DNA of 8,308 nucleotides, taken from an uncultured Desulfomonile sp. GTDB lineage: Bacteria; Desulfobacterota; Desulfomonilia; Desulfomonilales; Desulfomonilaceae. The notes beneath the pieces were generated by a model that was given only the letters and a program-made list of their open reading frames with translations, made no database searches and was not told the origin of the DNA. Location of the stretch: the NCBI GenBank assembly GCA_937915285.1, contig CALDNG010000131.1:1-8308 (forward strand), in the 5' to 3' direction. This document shows, one piece after another, positions 1 to 6,351 of this stretch (positions within the stretch are counted from its first letter, which is position 1; every line of letters begins with the position of its first letter). A program made the translations under genes and the position numbers.

Positions 1-204
1 ATGCCATGTGGAACGATTCCCGAAGAGGTCATAGAGGTAGGCTACGCCTGAAAGGTTTTCTCCCTGCTGGAGGGCCTGCGCTTTTATTCTGTGTCCCAGG
101 ATGGACGCTTCCCACTTACCGGTCAATTCCGCCGCCCACACCTGGCCGGCAAGCCACAACATTATAAAGACTACAGGCGCAATTATCGCAGGATGTTTCC
201 TCAT
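1..204 (-). CDS. N-terminal part of a secreted protein of unknown function (cut by window edge)
   Basis: The reading frame starts at ATG 204-202 and stays open for 68 codons to the left edge, so the C-terminus is outside the window. The first 24 residues look like a Sec signal peptide: basic start MRKHP, a hydrophobic core (AIIAPVVFIMLWLAG), and a Val-Trp-Ala site that suggests cleavage after A24. The exported part opens AELTGKWEASILGHRIKAQ and continues with alternating polar and hydrophobic residues, which suggests a beta-rich fold, but I recognise no family. An AGGAG Shine-Dalgarno (216-220) lies 11 nt before the ATG, a slightly long spacer. It follows the 130-aa gene on the same strand after 67 bp. 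Periplasmic or outer-membrane location is inferred only from the signal peptide. Confidence 0.75.
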   Translation of the reverse strand, partial: MRKHPAIIAPVVFIMLWLAGQVWAAELTGKWEASILGHRIKAQALQQGENLSGVAYLYDLFGNRSTWH

Positions 205-228
205 TGGCGTACAAACTCCTAAATCCGG

Positions 229-258
229 CTGGACCGATCTTTTCGACTTTTCGGCCAG
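229..258 (-). other. Imperfect hairpin between the 130-aa gene and the secreted-protein gene
   Basis: On the minus strand CTGGCCGA can pair with TCGGTCCAG through one bulged base, with a 13-nt loop. The loop region holds a tandem 8-bp near-repeat on the plus strand (CTTTTCGA at 239-246, CTTTTCGG at 247-254). No T-run follows on the minus strand, so it is not a standard intrinsic terminator. It could be a weak attenuator, an operator or nothing. Confidence 0.3.
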
Positions 259-271
259 AGTAATCATGAAA

Positions 272-664
272 CTAGGGGACATCAAGCCTTATTGTCCCTG
301 TCAGTGACCTGACCGCCTGCCGCGCCAGACGCCGACCAGTCGCTGCGTCTCCCTTGACCAGCGCCGCTATGGCGCCTTCCTCCAGGGTCCTCACTATGAT
401 CAGGTCCGCCACAAGTTTCTGTGTCGAGCCGTTCAGATCAAGCCCGACATCAATCGAGTCGGCAAATTCAACCGTATCAGGGTCCTTCTCTTCTATCTGG
501 ACAGCCATTGACTGCGCTATCCCAAGGAGAAGATGGCGATCCGGTTTCACACCGTCCTCTGGTATGTAGACTTCGAAATGTCCGTCAGGTTCCACGGTGA
601 TCACTAGTTGGAGCGGCTTCAGGAAGAGCGAATTACTGGCCTGCGGGTTACAAACAAGTTTCAT
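272..664 (-). CDS. Conserved-looking hypothetical protein, 130 aa
   Basis: I do not recognise this family. The protein is acidic and soluble-looking, with no signal peptide or membrane segment. Residues about 18-36 (LQLVITVEPDGHFEVYIP) look like a beta hairpin. Residues 43-58 look like a helix, residues 71-92 like further strands, and residues 94-120 like helices rich in Ala and Arg, ending in TGTIRLDVP. The ATG at 664 has no Shine-Dalgarno. Instead a near-consensus sigma70 promoter ends exactly 6 nt before it, so the mRNA may be leaderless. It lies 57 bp downstream of rlmB on the same strand, with no terminator visible between them, so read-through from the rlmB operon is also possible. The next gene downstream encodes a secreted protein, which gives no functional clue. 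Confidence 0.8.
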   Translation of the reverse strand: MKLVCNPQASNSLFLKPLQLVITVEPDGHFEVYIPEDGVKPDRHLLLGIAQSMAVQIEEKDPDTVEFADSIDVGLDLNGSTQKLVADLIIVRTLEEGAIAALVKGDAATGRRLARQAVRSLTGTIRLDVP

Positions 665-670
665 GACTTA

Positions 671-699
671 ATTATACACCAATTTAATGAATATGTTAA
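671..699 (-). promoter_or_regulatory. Near-consensus sigma70 promoter for the 130-aa gene
   Basis: On the minus strand the -35 is TTAACA (699-694; 5 of 6 matches to TTGACA), the spacer is 17 bp, and the -10 is a perfect TATAAT (676-671). The six bases TAAGTC follow, then the ATG at 664, so the predicted +1 falls on the A of the start codon. A second TTAACA sits 8 bp further upstream. This is the strongest promoter I can see in the window. Confidence 0.7.
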
Positions 700-721
700 G
701 CTGTTAAAGTAATTTATAGGT

Positions 722-1483
722 TTAGCATGGCTGGAAATTTGATCTTCGATAAACTTCCGCCAGCAGGACGGTGGTAGCGCTGGTTACATTGAGGGACTGA
801 ATTTTCCCGCATGTTGGAATATTGACGAGGACGTCACATTTTTCGCGGCTCAGTCGCCTGACACCTTTACCCTCTGATCCTACCGCAAAGGCGTTTTTGC
901 CCTTTAGATTTGCTGTGTAGAGGTTCTCCCCATCCTCACAATGGGCGCCATACACCCAGAATCCTGTTTCTTTTAGTTTTTCGATGGCCCTAGCCAGGTT
1001 ACCGACCTGGCATACGGGTATGTGTGCGCTTGCGCCGGCAGACGCTTTCTCTGCGGAGGCTGTGACAGCGGCAGACCTGTCCTTGGATAGGACGACAGCC
1101 TTTACACCGAAGCATTCAGCGCTCCTGAGTATTCCTCCGAGGTTCTGTGGGTCCTGGATCTCATCGAGCACAAGCACAACCCCGTCTGACTGCGAAAGGC
1201 TTTCCTGCATGTCTTCGAGTTCCAGGTAGGGGAATGGCCCTACCCTGGCGGCTATCCCCTGATGCTGGGCCGGTCCGCAAAGGGATAACATGTCGGATTG
1301 GCTTACCGCTCGAAAATGGATGTTTTCGTTGCTAAGGATCTCGCGTGCGTTCTTGTGCGCCGCTGATCCCTGAACGGTCATGACCTCAAAAACCTGGCGC
1401 CGACCAGCCTTTATGGTTTCAATGACCGGATGGGCGCCGTAAATTATGTGGGGCCTTGGGCCGCTATGTGACTTTCTGTTCAA
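722..1483 (-). CDS. rlmB: 23S rRNA (guanosine-2'-O-)-methyltransferase RlmB, SpoU/TrmH family
   Basis: The family uses S-adenosylmethionine to methylate the 2'-OH of a guanosine in the 23S rRNA P-loop (G2251 in E. coli). At 253 aa the length is normal for RlmB. Residues about 12-88 form the substrate-binding domain that separates RlmB from short TrmH-family enzymes ([10 protein letters not shown] start, HQGIAARV end). The SPOUT knot shows all three motifs: [18 protein letters not shown] at 106-123 with N114 and R120, [11 protein letters not shown] at 201-211 with E204, and [12 protein letters not shown] at 230-241 with N232. The last motif reads NVTSA where NVSVA is usual. The start is TTG at 1483, overlapping the rpoZ stop as TTGA, so translation is probably coupled to rpoZ; no ATG lies nearby in frame and the Shine-Dalgarno is poor. 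It is the last gene of the DUF4416-yicC-rpoZ run. A tRNA substrate cannot be excluded from sequence alone. Confidence 0.94.
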   Translation of the reverse strand: MNRKSHSGPRPHIIYGAHPVIETIKAGRRQVFEVMTVQGSAAHKNAREILSNENIHFRAVSQSDMLSLCGPAQHQGIAARVGPFPYLELEDMQESLSQSDGVVLVLDEIQDPQNLGGILRSAECFGVKAVVLSKDRSAAVTASAEKASAGASAHIPVCQVGNLARAIEKLKETGFWVYGAHCEDGENLYTANLKGKNAFAVGSEGKGVRRLSREKCDVLVNIPTCGKIQSLNVTSATTVLLAEVYRRSNFQPC

Positions 1484-1725
1484 TCTTTTTTCGTCTCTAT
1501 CACGAGGTCAGGGTTGTTTCTTAGTTCATCGGGTCCAGGAAGGCGTGAGGCTATCTTGCCCTTGGCGATCTCGCGCAGTGACATAACCACTTCGCGATTA
1601 TCCCGGTCACGGACCATGAGAGGGGCGCCACGCTTGAGTTCCTTGGTCCGTTTGGACGCCAGAATAACAAGGGCAAACCTGTTTTCCACCTTTTCAAGAC
1701 AATCTTCTACTGTTACTCGAGCCAT
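1480..1725 (-). CDS. rpoZ: DNA-directed RNA polymerase omega subunit
   Basis: Omega binds the C-terminal part of beta-prime, helps core assembly and contributes to ppGpp site 1. The 81-aa protein starts [20 protein letters not shown], followed by an [10 protein letters not shown] helix, and carries [11 protein letters not shown] in its middle, the classic omega pattern. The N-terminal Ala-Arg-Val that contacts ppGpp at site 1 in E. coli is kept. The ATG at 1725 is preceded by AGGCGG (1731-1736) at 5-nt spacing, and that Shine-Dalgarno overlaps the yicC stop codon. The gene begins 9 nt after yicC and overlaps rlmB by 4 nt. In many relatives gmk lies between yicC and rpoZ; here it does not. The protein is somewhat shorter than E. 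coli omega (91 aa), as is common outside enterics. Confidence 0.95.
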   Translation of the reverse strand: MARVTVEDCLEKVENRFALVILASKRTKELKRGAPLMVRDRDNREVVMSLREIAKGKIASRLPGPDELRNNPDLVIETKKD

Positions 1726-1734
1726 ATTAACCGC

Positions 1735-2646
1735 CTATTCTATGTTTTGGGTCTGTTCTCTTATCTTTTCAACTTCCGTCTTCATGTTGACAACGTGACT
1801 GGAAATGTCGGTTGAAGCCGACTTGGATCCAAGGGTATTAACCTCTCTGTGCAATTCCTGCAAGAGAAAATCCAGCTTTCGACCGAGAGGGGACCCTTCT
1901 TTCCCGAAGAAAAGGAATTGCTCGACATGGCTCTGCAGCCTGGTGAGTTCTTCCGTAATGTCTGAACGCTCCGCTATCAGAGCAAGCTCCTGAATCATCC
2001 TGTCATCATCCAGCTCGATGCCCCCTGCCAGTTCCTTGACCCTTCTTTCGAGCCTGGCCTTGGCCTCGGAGCCGATCTGTTCGACCAGCGGCGTTATTGC
2101 GTCTATGCCCTGCCTGATATTGACGAGCCTCGATTCAATGTCCTTCCAAAGAGCTGCGCCCTCAGTCCGGCGCATATCCTCAAGCGAGGACATAGCCTCA
2201 CGAAGACATTTTTCAACCAGAGGCCATTCATGGTCAAAACTCTCAAGGCGATCGACCGGCGTCACTATTTCCTTAAGGGTCAGCATGTCTGAGACGGTGA
2301 TCTCGCCATAAAGACCAAGCCTGTCTTTGAGTTCGATAAGCATTTTATGGAACTTTTCGGCCAGTTCATAATCCAGTGTGACATCGGTCAGCCCGGCTCG
2401 TCCACCCGACCTCAATACCAGGATCTCGAATTTTCCCCTGTTTGAGGTTTCGGATATTATCTTGCGTATCTGGGGCTCAAAAGAATTGTAACTCTTGGGA
2501 ACCCTTATAAAGATGTCCAGAAACCTGTGGTTGACCGCTCTGACCTCAACTACAACCTCAACATCCGCGAGGCTACCCGAGGACCTTCCAAAGCCGGTCA
2601 TGCTCTTGACATATCCGTTCACTGACTGGACGCCACTAGCTTGCAT
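1735..2646 (-). CDS. yicC: YicC/YloC family endoribonuclease
   Basis: YicC-family proteins are stress-associated endoribonucleases; E. coli YicC is linked to decay of the small RNA RyhB. The N-terminal YicC domain opens with the hallmark SMTGFGR (residues 15-21) and includes EVRAVNHRFLDI (34-45). The C-terminal DUF1732 part contains ERSDITEELTRLQSH (226-240), GRKLDFLLQELHREVNTLGSK (255-275) and the family ending VEKIREQTQNIE. The longest frame (ATG 2646) gives 303 aa and overlaps the upstream DUF4416 gene by 28 nt. A GTG at 2622 forms a GTGA overlap with that gene's stop and gives 295 aa, closer to E. coli YicC (287 aa), whose family usually starts just before SMTGFGR. Neither start has a good Shine-Dalgarno, so the choice is open. 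Operon position and overlap suggest translational coupling. Confidence 0.93.
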   Translation of the reverse strand: MQASGVQSVNGYVKSMTGFGRSSGSLADVEVVVEVRAVNHRFLDIFIRVPKSYNSFEPQIRKIISETSNRGKFEILVLRSGGRAGLTDVTLDYELAEKFHKMLIELKDRLGLYGEITVSDMLTLKEIVTPVDRLESFDHEWPLVEKCLREAMSSLEDMRRTEGAALWKDIESRLVNIRQGIDAITPLVEQIGSEAKARLERRVKELAGGIELDDDRMIQELALIAERSDITEELTRLQSHVEQFLFFGKEGSPLGRKLDFLLQELHREVNTLGSKSASTDISSHVVNMKTEVEKIREQTQNIE

Positions 2647-3152
2647 TTGTATTTCTCTCTAATATCATTAAGTATTTTCAACATATTCTCATCAGAGTAA
2701 TCAGGATATGTCCATTCCAGCGGCCTGAAAGATCCTCGACGAAAGATGAGCGTGAGATCGGCAAAAATACCTTTGTCCAGATATATCCTGTGCGCATTGT
2801 TCTTCCCGGTGGCCAGCACGAAGTTGCCCATGGTCATAAGTCCCGGGTCGAGGTTGAAGGTCCTGGCGCCATTGATCATGTGAAGATTTTCCAGGTTGTT
2901 GGTTATCAATTTGGCTTCACAAAGCCGGTTTCTGTCGATCAGTTCACTAAATACCAGAAGGTTCCTGACAATTCCCGTTCCGAGTTCTGCGTCATAATAG
3001 TCGGTGTAGTCAAAACCCAGCGGCCCTATTATGTCCTCAACAGTCCCAAATTCGTCTTGGAGCGCCGGCGTTATTATTGAGAGAGTGTCCGGCCTGGGTG
3101 ACAATACGCTTATTACAAGACATGCCGGTTCAGGAATCTGTGGAGCGCTCAA
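2619..3152 (-). CDS. DUF4416 family protein, 177 aa
   Basis: This matches the DUF4416 family, whose biochemical role is unknown to me. Family-like blocks are the opening VISVLSP (13-19), FDYTDYYDAELG (47-58), ELIDRNRL (70-77), NLDPGLMTMGNFVLATGK (100-117), HRIYLDKGIFADLTL (121-135) and RPLEWTYPDYSDE (143-155). The conserved Asp, Tyr, His and Arg residues could form a binding or catalytic site, but this is inference. There is no signal peptide or membrane segment, so it is probably cytosolic. The start is TTG at 3152, the first usable codon after an in-frame TAA, with GAGG (3158-3161) at 5-nt spacing. It leads the yicC-rpoZ-rlmB run and its end overlaps yicC, which hints at a shared role in RNA metabolism. 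Confidence 0.9.
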   Translation of the reverse strand: MSAPQIPEPACLVISVLSPRPDTLSIITPALQDEFGTVEDIIGPLGFDYTDYYDAELGTGIVRNLLVFSELIDRNRLCEAKLITNNLENLHMINGARTFNLDPGLMTMGNFVLATGKNNAHRIYLDKGIFADLTLIFRRGSFRPLEWTYPDYSDENMLKILNDIREKYKCKLVASSQ

Positions 3153-3264
3153 TAAAACCTCTTACCCATCCATTCTGAAGGAATTTATCACCAGCTAAAA
3201 TAAGCTGAAGGCCATTTGAGGCCATGCGACAGCCGAGATGCGTTTAAGACCGATTCTCGCATCG
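3153..3264 (-). promoter_or_regulatory. Leader region of the DUF4416-yicC-rpoZ-rlmB operon, with direct repeats
   Basis: Transcription of the DUF4416 run must start in this gap if the dksA terminator at 3265-3302 works. The gap holds AGGCCAT twice with a 10-bp period (3209-3215, 3219-3225), a small inverted repeat CAGCT/AGCTG (3192-3207), and a GATGCG/CGCATC inverted repeat (3237-3263). I could not find a convincing -35/-10 pair. The promoter location is therefore inferred from context only. Confidence 0.35.
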
Positions 3265-3302
3265 AAAAAAGTGACCGGTTCCTGCGCGGGCAACGCCGGT
3301 CA
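3265..3302 (-). terminator. Rho-independent terminator after dksA
   Basis: On the minus strand the perfect 7-bp arms TGACCGG and CCGGTCA enclose a 17-nt loop, and TTTTTT (3270-3265) follows almost at once. It starts 16 bp after the dksA stop codon. It separates dksA from the DUF4416 operon and so implies a separate promoter for that operon. Confidence 0.8.
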
Positions 3303-3318
3303 GTCACGGACAAGGCTT

Positions 3319-3693
3319 CTATGCTTTTCTGATCTTCTCCTGCTCCTCCTCTGATGTCTTGCAATCAATACAATGGGTTGTCACTGGGCGAGCCTCGAGC
3401 CGCTTGAATTCTATGGGCTCTCCGCAGACATCACAGAAACCGAAGCTACCCTCTTCAATCTTTTCCAGCGCTTTTCTGATCTTATTGATAAGTTTTCTTT
3501 CGCGGTCTCTAATCCGGAGTTCAAAATTTCTGTCAGATTCCAGGGAGGCCCTGTCGGTAGGGTCCGGAAAAGAAGTCTTACCTTCATTATCCGTCATGTC
3601 ATCCACAGTCCTGCCTGCGCCCCTGATCAATTCATCAAGCTGTTTCTGGAGAATCCCTTCAAAATAATCCAGATCCTCTTTGTTCAACTTCAT
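3319..3693 (-). CDS. dksA: DksA, RNA polymerase-binding transcription factor with C4 zinc finger
   Basis: DksA enters the RNA polymerase secondary channel and, with ppGpp, retunes rRNA and amino-acid promoters. The 124-aa protein has a coiled coil with the tip motif DPTDRA (D44, D47, A49), matching E. coli D71, D74 and A76. The zinc finger cysteines are C87, C90, C108 and C111. Residues matching E. coli ppGpp site 2 positions L95, K98, R129 and K139 are present (L68, K71, R102, K112) with one constant offset of 27, so there are no gaps in this core. The N-terminus is about 27 residues shorter than in E. coli. Two ATGs lie in tandem (3696, 3693); the RBS favours the second. It stands alone between kdsD (144 bp upstream) and a terminator. 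Confidence 0.95.
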   Translation of the reverse strand: MKLNKEDLDYFEGILQKQLDELIRGAGRTVDDMTDNEGKTSFPDPTDRASLESDRNFELRIRDRERKLINKIRKALEKIEEGSFGFCDVCGEPIEFKRLEARPVTTHCIDCKTSEEEQEKIRKA

Positions 3694-3699
3694 CATCTT

Positions 3700-3704
3700 C
3701 CTCC
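3700..3704 (-). promoter_or_regulatory. Strong RBS that decides the dksA start
   Basis: The minus strand reads GGAGG, then AAG, then ATGATG. The spacer to the first ATG (3696) is only 3 nt, and to the second (3693) it is 6 nt. The second is much closer to optimal, so DksA probably starts MKLNKEDL rather than MMKLNKEDL. This is one of the best Shine-Dalgarno sites in the window and fits an abundant protein. Confidence 0.7.
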
Positions 3705-3712
3705 AGTAATAA

Positions 3713-3737
3713 ATCCTGACAGCATCCTAATCAGGAT
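3713..3737 (-). repeat. Perfect 7-bp inverted repeat in the dksA leader
   Basis: ATCCTGA (3713-3719) and TCAGGAT (3731-3737) are exact inverted repeats with an 11-nt gap, ending 8 nt upstream of the GGAGG. In RNA this would be a hairpin close to the RBS; in DNA it could be an operator. The rest of the 141-bp kdsD-dksA gap shows no terminator and no convincing promoter. Confidence 0.4.
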
Positions 3738-3837
3738 CCAAAACATCGATGGCCTGATGAAATCCTTTAGTGTCATGCATCAGACTTTATCTCGATGGAT
3801 TCGCGCTTTGAAGCAATCTACCCGATCCGCCAGTTAA

Positions 3838-4812
3838 TCAGTCGGAAAACCTTATCTGTCCCCTTCCGAGCAGATCATGCAAGTGTATAACACCCAGAAG
3901 CTCCTTGTCCCCGGTCACTGGCAAGGCCGTGATCAGCCGGCTTTCCATGACTTCAAGCGCCTCTGCTGCGGTTCTGGACGGATCTACGGTTAGAGGCGAC
4001 GGAGTCATGAGGTCGCTGGCCTTACTTGACAGGAGGTCCCTCTCAGATCTCATGGCCCTTCTCAGATCGCCATCGGTTATTATCCCTAACAGGGTATCGC
4101 CTGACACAACCAGTGTGAACCCCAGATTCTGTTCATTGATACTTTCCAGTATCTCATCCAGTACAGCGTGGGGGCTGACTTGCGGGGCCGAGCGCCTGTC
4201 CAGCATGATGTCCCTAACCCTTAGGTTGAGCCTTTCACCGAGGCTGCCGGCTGGATGGCTCCTGATGAAATCTTCACGATTGAATCCCCTTCGAACCATC
4301 AGCGCTATGGCCAGAGCGTCTCCCAGGGCCAGGGAAGCGGTTGTGCTTGCAGTGGGGGCCATGTTGAGAGGACACGCCTCCCTTGGTACCCTGCAGTCCA
4401 GGGTTACCTGGGCCATCCGCGCAAGGGTCGATGACATTACTCCGGTCATTGCGATGACTTTCACGCCAAGCTTGCGTATTGTCGCAACAAGGGATGTTAT
4501 TTCCGTAGTCTCGCCACTGTTGGATATGGCGACAAGAGCGTCATCACGTCCGACGATGCCTACATCCCCGTGCAATCCCTCAACGGGATGCACAAATATT
4601 GCCGGTGACCCGGTGCTTGTAAGTGTGGCCGCTATCTTCCGTCCGATCAGGCCGGACTTCCCCACACCGGTTATTATTATCCGCCCACGAATGGAATACA
4701 GGAGATCGACACAGCGTTCGAAACGTTCATCCAGCCTTTCGAGAACGTCGGTGATTCCCTGAATCTCGATCTGGAGCACCTGACTGGCAATCTCCAGCGC
4801 TGTTCCGTTCAT
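3838..4812 (-). CDS. kdsD: Arabinose-5-phosphate isomerase KdsD/KpsF (SIS + two CBS domains)
   Basis: The enzyme interconverts ribulose-5-phosphate and arabinose-5-phosphate, the first step to KDO for lipopolysaccharide. From ATG 4812 the protein is 324 aa (E. coli KdsD is 328). The SIS domain covers about residues 35-170, with GVGKSG (49-54), HPVEGLHGD (75-83) and SNSGETTEI (97-105). Two CBS domains follow at about 200-255 and 265-320 (MTPSPLTV, VIHLHDLLG). K52, H81, E104, E145 and H186 match the E. coli residues K59, H88, E111, E152 and H193 at a constant offset of 7, so the active site is intact. The ATG lies 1 nt after the glmM stop, which suggests re-initiation. An in-frame TTG at 4851 has an AAGGTGG upstream and would add 13 residues inside glmM; family length makes it less likely. 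Confidence 0.95.
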   Translation of the reverse strand: MNGTALEIASQVLQIEIQGITDVLERLDERFERCVDLLYSIRGRIIITGVGKSGLIGRKIAATLTSTGSPAIFVHPVEGLHGDVGIVGRDDALVAISNSGETTEITSLVATIRKLGVKVIAMTGVMSSTLARMAQVTLDCRVPREACPLNMAPTASTTASLALGDALAIALMVRRGFNREDFIRSHPAGSLGERLNLRVRDIMLDRRSAPQVSPHAVLDEILESINEQNLGFTLVVSGDTLLGIITDGDLRRAMRSERDLLSSKASDLMTPSPLTVDPSRTAAEALEVMESRLITALPVTGDKELLGVIHLHDLLGRGQIRFSD

Positions 4813-4813
4813 G

Positions 4814-6166
4814 CTAGAGGTTTCTGATGATTGCTTCCTTGAGCGAGTCAACGGCCCACCTTACTTCTTGTTCGTCTTCGCCCTCGGCCATAACCCTGCA
4901 TAGCGGCTGAGTCCCCGAGTAGCGGACAAGTATCCTTCCGGAGTCGCCAAGGCGCCTCCTGCATTCATCGAGCGCAGCCTTGATCTGAGGCACGCTCTCT
5001 ATGTCCTTCCGGCACGAGACTTCCACATTCTCGAGTATCTGTGGGAAACGCCTCACAAGCGAGGCCAGTTCAGACAACTTCTTGCCGGATTCCTTCATAA
5101 CCCTTAAAACCTGGATTGCCGACAGTATCCCGTCACCAGAGGTGTTATGATCCAGGAAAATAAGATGACCGGACTGCTCTCCACCGAAGTTGAATCCATC
5201 AGCCAGCATCTTTTCGACAACAAAGCGGTCACCCACCTGTGTCCTGACAAGCTCCACACCGATGGATTTCATCGCGACTTCGAGGCCCATGTTGCTCATT
5301 ACCGTGGCCACAAGCGTATTCTTACGCAACTCTGACTTCTCGGAGAGGTATTTAGCCACCAGCCCCATTATCTTGTCGCCATCAACTACGTCGCCGTTCT
5401 CATCCGAGAATATGGCCCGGTCAGCGTCTCCATCGAGGGCCACGCCAATGTCGGCCCTGAATTCCCTAACCACAGAACAGAGGTTTTCAGGATGCATGGA
5501 ACCGCAATTGTCGTTTATGTTAAGTCCGTCCGGGGTTTTGGATATGGTCCTGAGATCGGCGCCAAGTTCGTGGAACGCCAGGGGAGCAGCCCGGTAAGCG
5601 GCGCCGTTCGCGCAGTCAAGGGCTATCCTGAATTCGCCTAGCGAAAGATTTTCAGGAATACGGCTTTTCAGGAAGGTGACGTATCGTCCTACAGAATCAC
5701 CGAGTGAAACAGTCCTGCCGACGCCACCGCCGGTGGGTTGTTCAAATACAGAACCGTCTGATTCGACAAGCGCCTCAATACGGTCTTCGACCTCATCGGA
5801 TAATTTGTATCCAGCGGCAGAGAAAAACTTGATTCCGTTGTCCTCGAAAGGGTTGTGGGAAGCAGATATTACTGCCCCTGCGCTGCATCGCATGTTCCTT
5901 GTGAGGAAGGCTATACCTGGAGTGGGAAGGTGGCCTGCAAGCAAGGCGTCCACCCCAACCGAACATATCCCCGAGGCCAGCGCCATTTCCAACATGTCAG
6001 AAGACAAACGCGTGTCCTTGCCTATAATGACACGGCTATGGCCATGGTTGCCGTTCCTGGAAATGTGCCCGATCGCCCTGCCCAGCCTGACCGCAGTTTC
6101 TACCGTCACTGGGGCAATATTGGCGCAACCTCGTATACCATCCGTTCCAAATAATTTTTTTGGCAT
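4814..6166 (-). CDS. glmM: Phosphoglucosamine mutase GlmM
   Basis: GlmM converts glucosamine-6-phosphate to glucosamine-1-phosphate, the precursor of UDP-GlcNAc for peptidoglycan and lipid A. The 450-aa length is normal (E. coli 445). The alpha-D-phosphohexomutase domains show FGTDGIRG (6-13), the phosphoserine loop SASHNP (101-106, catalytic S103), the metal loop DGDADR (245-250), the sugar loop GEQSGH (329-334), and the phosphate loop RYSGTQP (415-421). In the last, Gln420 stands where Glu is usual (SGTEP). ATG 6166 gives the family start MPKKLFGTDG; a TTG at 6175 would add only three residues. Upstream lies a weak AAGG. It is the first gene of a pair with kdsD, 1 nt apart, and both feed envelope sugar synthesis. 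A phosphomannomutase role is less likely, because the sugar loop fits GlmM. Confidence 0.95.
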   Translation of the reverse strand: MPKKLFGTDGIRGCANIAPVTVETAVRLGRAIGHISRNGNHGHSRVIIGKDTRLSSDMLEMALASGICSVGVDALLAGHLPTPGIAFLTRNMRCSAGAVISASHNPFEDNGIKFFSAAGYKLSDEVEDRIEALVESDGSVFEQPTGGGVGRTVSLGDSVGRYVTFLKSRIPENLSLGEFRIALDCANGAAYRAAPLAFHELGADLRTISKTPDGLNINDNCGSMHPENLCSVVREFRADIGVALDGDADRAIFSDENGDVVDGDKIMGLVAKYLSEKSELRKNTLVATVMSNMGLEVAMKSIGVELVRTQVGDRFVVEKMLADGFNFGGEQSGHLIFLDHNTSGDGILSAIQVLRVMKESGKKLSELASLVRRFPQILENVEVSCRKDIESVPQIKAALDECRRRLGDSGRILVRYSGTQPLCRVMAEGEDEQEVRWAVDSLKEAIIRNL

Positions 6167-6254
6167 AAAAACCAACCTTGAAACAAAGTCACGCCTGAAC
6201 CCCGGGACTAGCGCGGATCCATGGCGTTAATCTCTGCGGAGCCGGAACAATTCA

Positions 6255-6290
6255 ATTCGCTGTGTCTAATATTAAGGCGCATTCGCTGTG
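6255..6290. repeat. Exact 10-bp direct repeat around a possible glmM promoter
   Basis: ATTCGCTGTG occurs at 6255-6264 and again at 6281-6290, 26 bp apart start to start. The two copies flank a possible minus-strand -10. Such a placement is typical of a paired operator, but no regulator can be named from the sequence. Confidence 0.5.
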
Positions 6291-6296
6291 ATGCAA
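6268..6296 (-). promoter_or_regulatory. Weak candidate promoter for glmM-kdsD
   Basis: The minus strand carries TTGCAT (6296-6291), a 17-bp spacer and AATATT (6273-6268). Matches are 3 of 6 and 4 of 6 to the sigma70 boxes, so this is a suggestion only. It would give a leader of about 95 nt before the glmM ATG. The 10-bp direct repeat overlaps its spacer and its start-site side. Confidence 0.3.
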
Positions 6297-6351
6297 ACCC
6301 AGTCTGTTGTGAGGAAAGGCCAAGGCTCATCTATCAGTAAGAAAACCGCGG

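Noticed and set aside
3754..3783. CTGATG/CATCAG inverted repeat after kdsD as a terminator
   Set aside because: The stem is only 6 bp with an 18-nt loop and no T-run follows on the minus strand.
3786..3816. TTGCTT and GATAAA on the minus strand as a dksA promoter
   Set aside because: The spacer is 19 bp and both boxes match poorly, so I did not list it as a feature.
3373..3837. A 154-codon open frame on the plus strand
   Set aside because: It covers dksA in antisense and runs into the kdsD-dksA gap; dksA is certain and this frame has no support.
3905..4762. A 285-codon open frame on the plus strand
   Set aside because: It lies wholly antisense to kdsD, whose active-site residues all match E. 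coli; the product is Ser/Arg-rich without recognisable motifs.
5676..6230. A 184-codon open frame on the plus strand
   Set aside because: It is antisense to glmM and shows no family features; it is a composition shadow.
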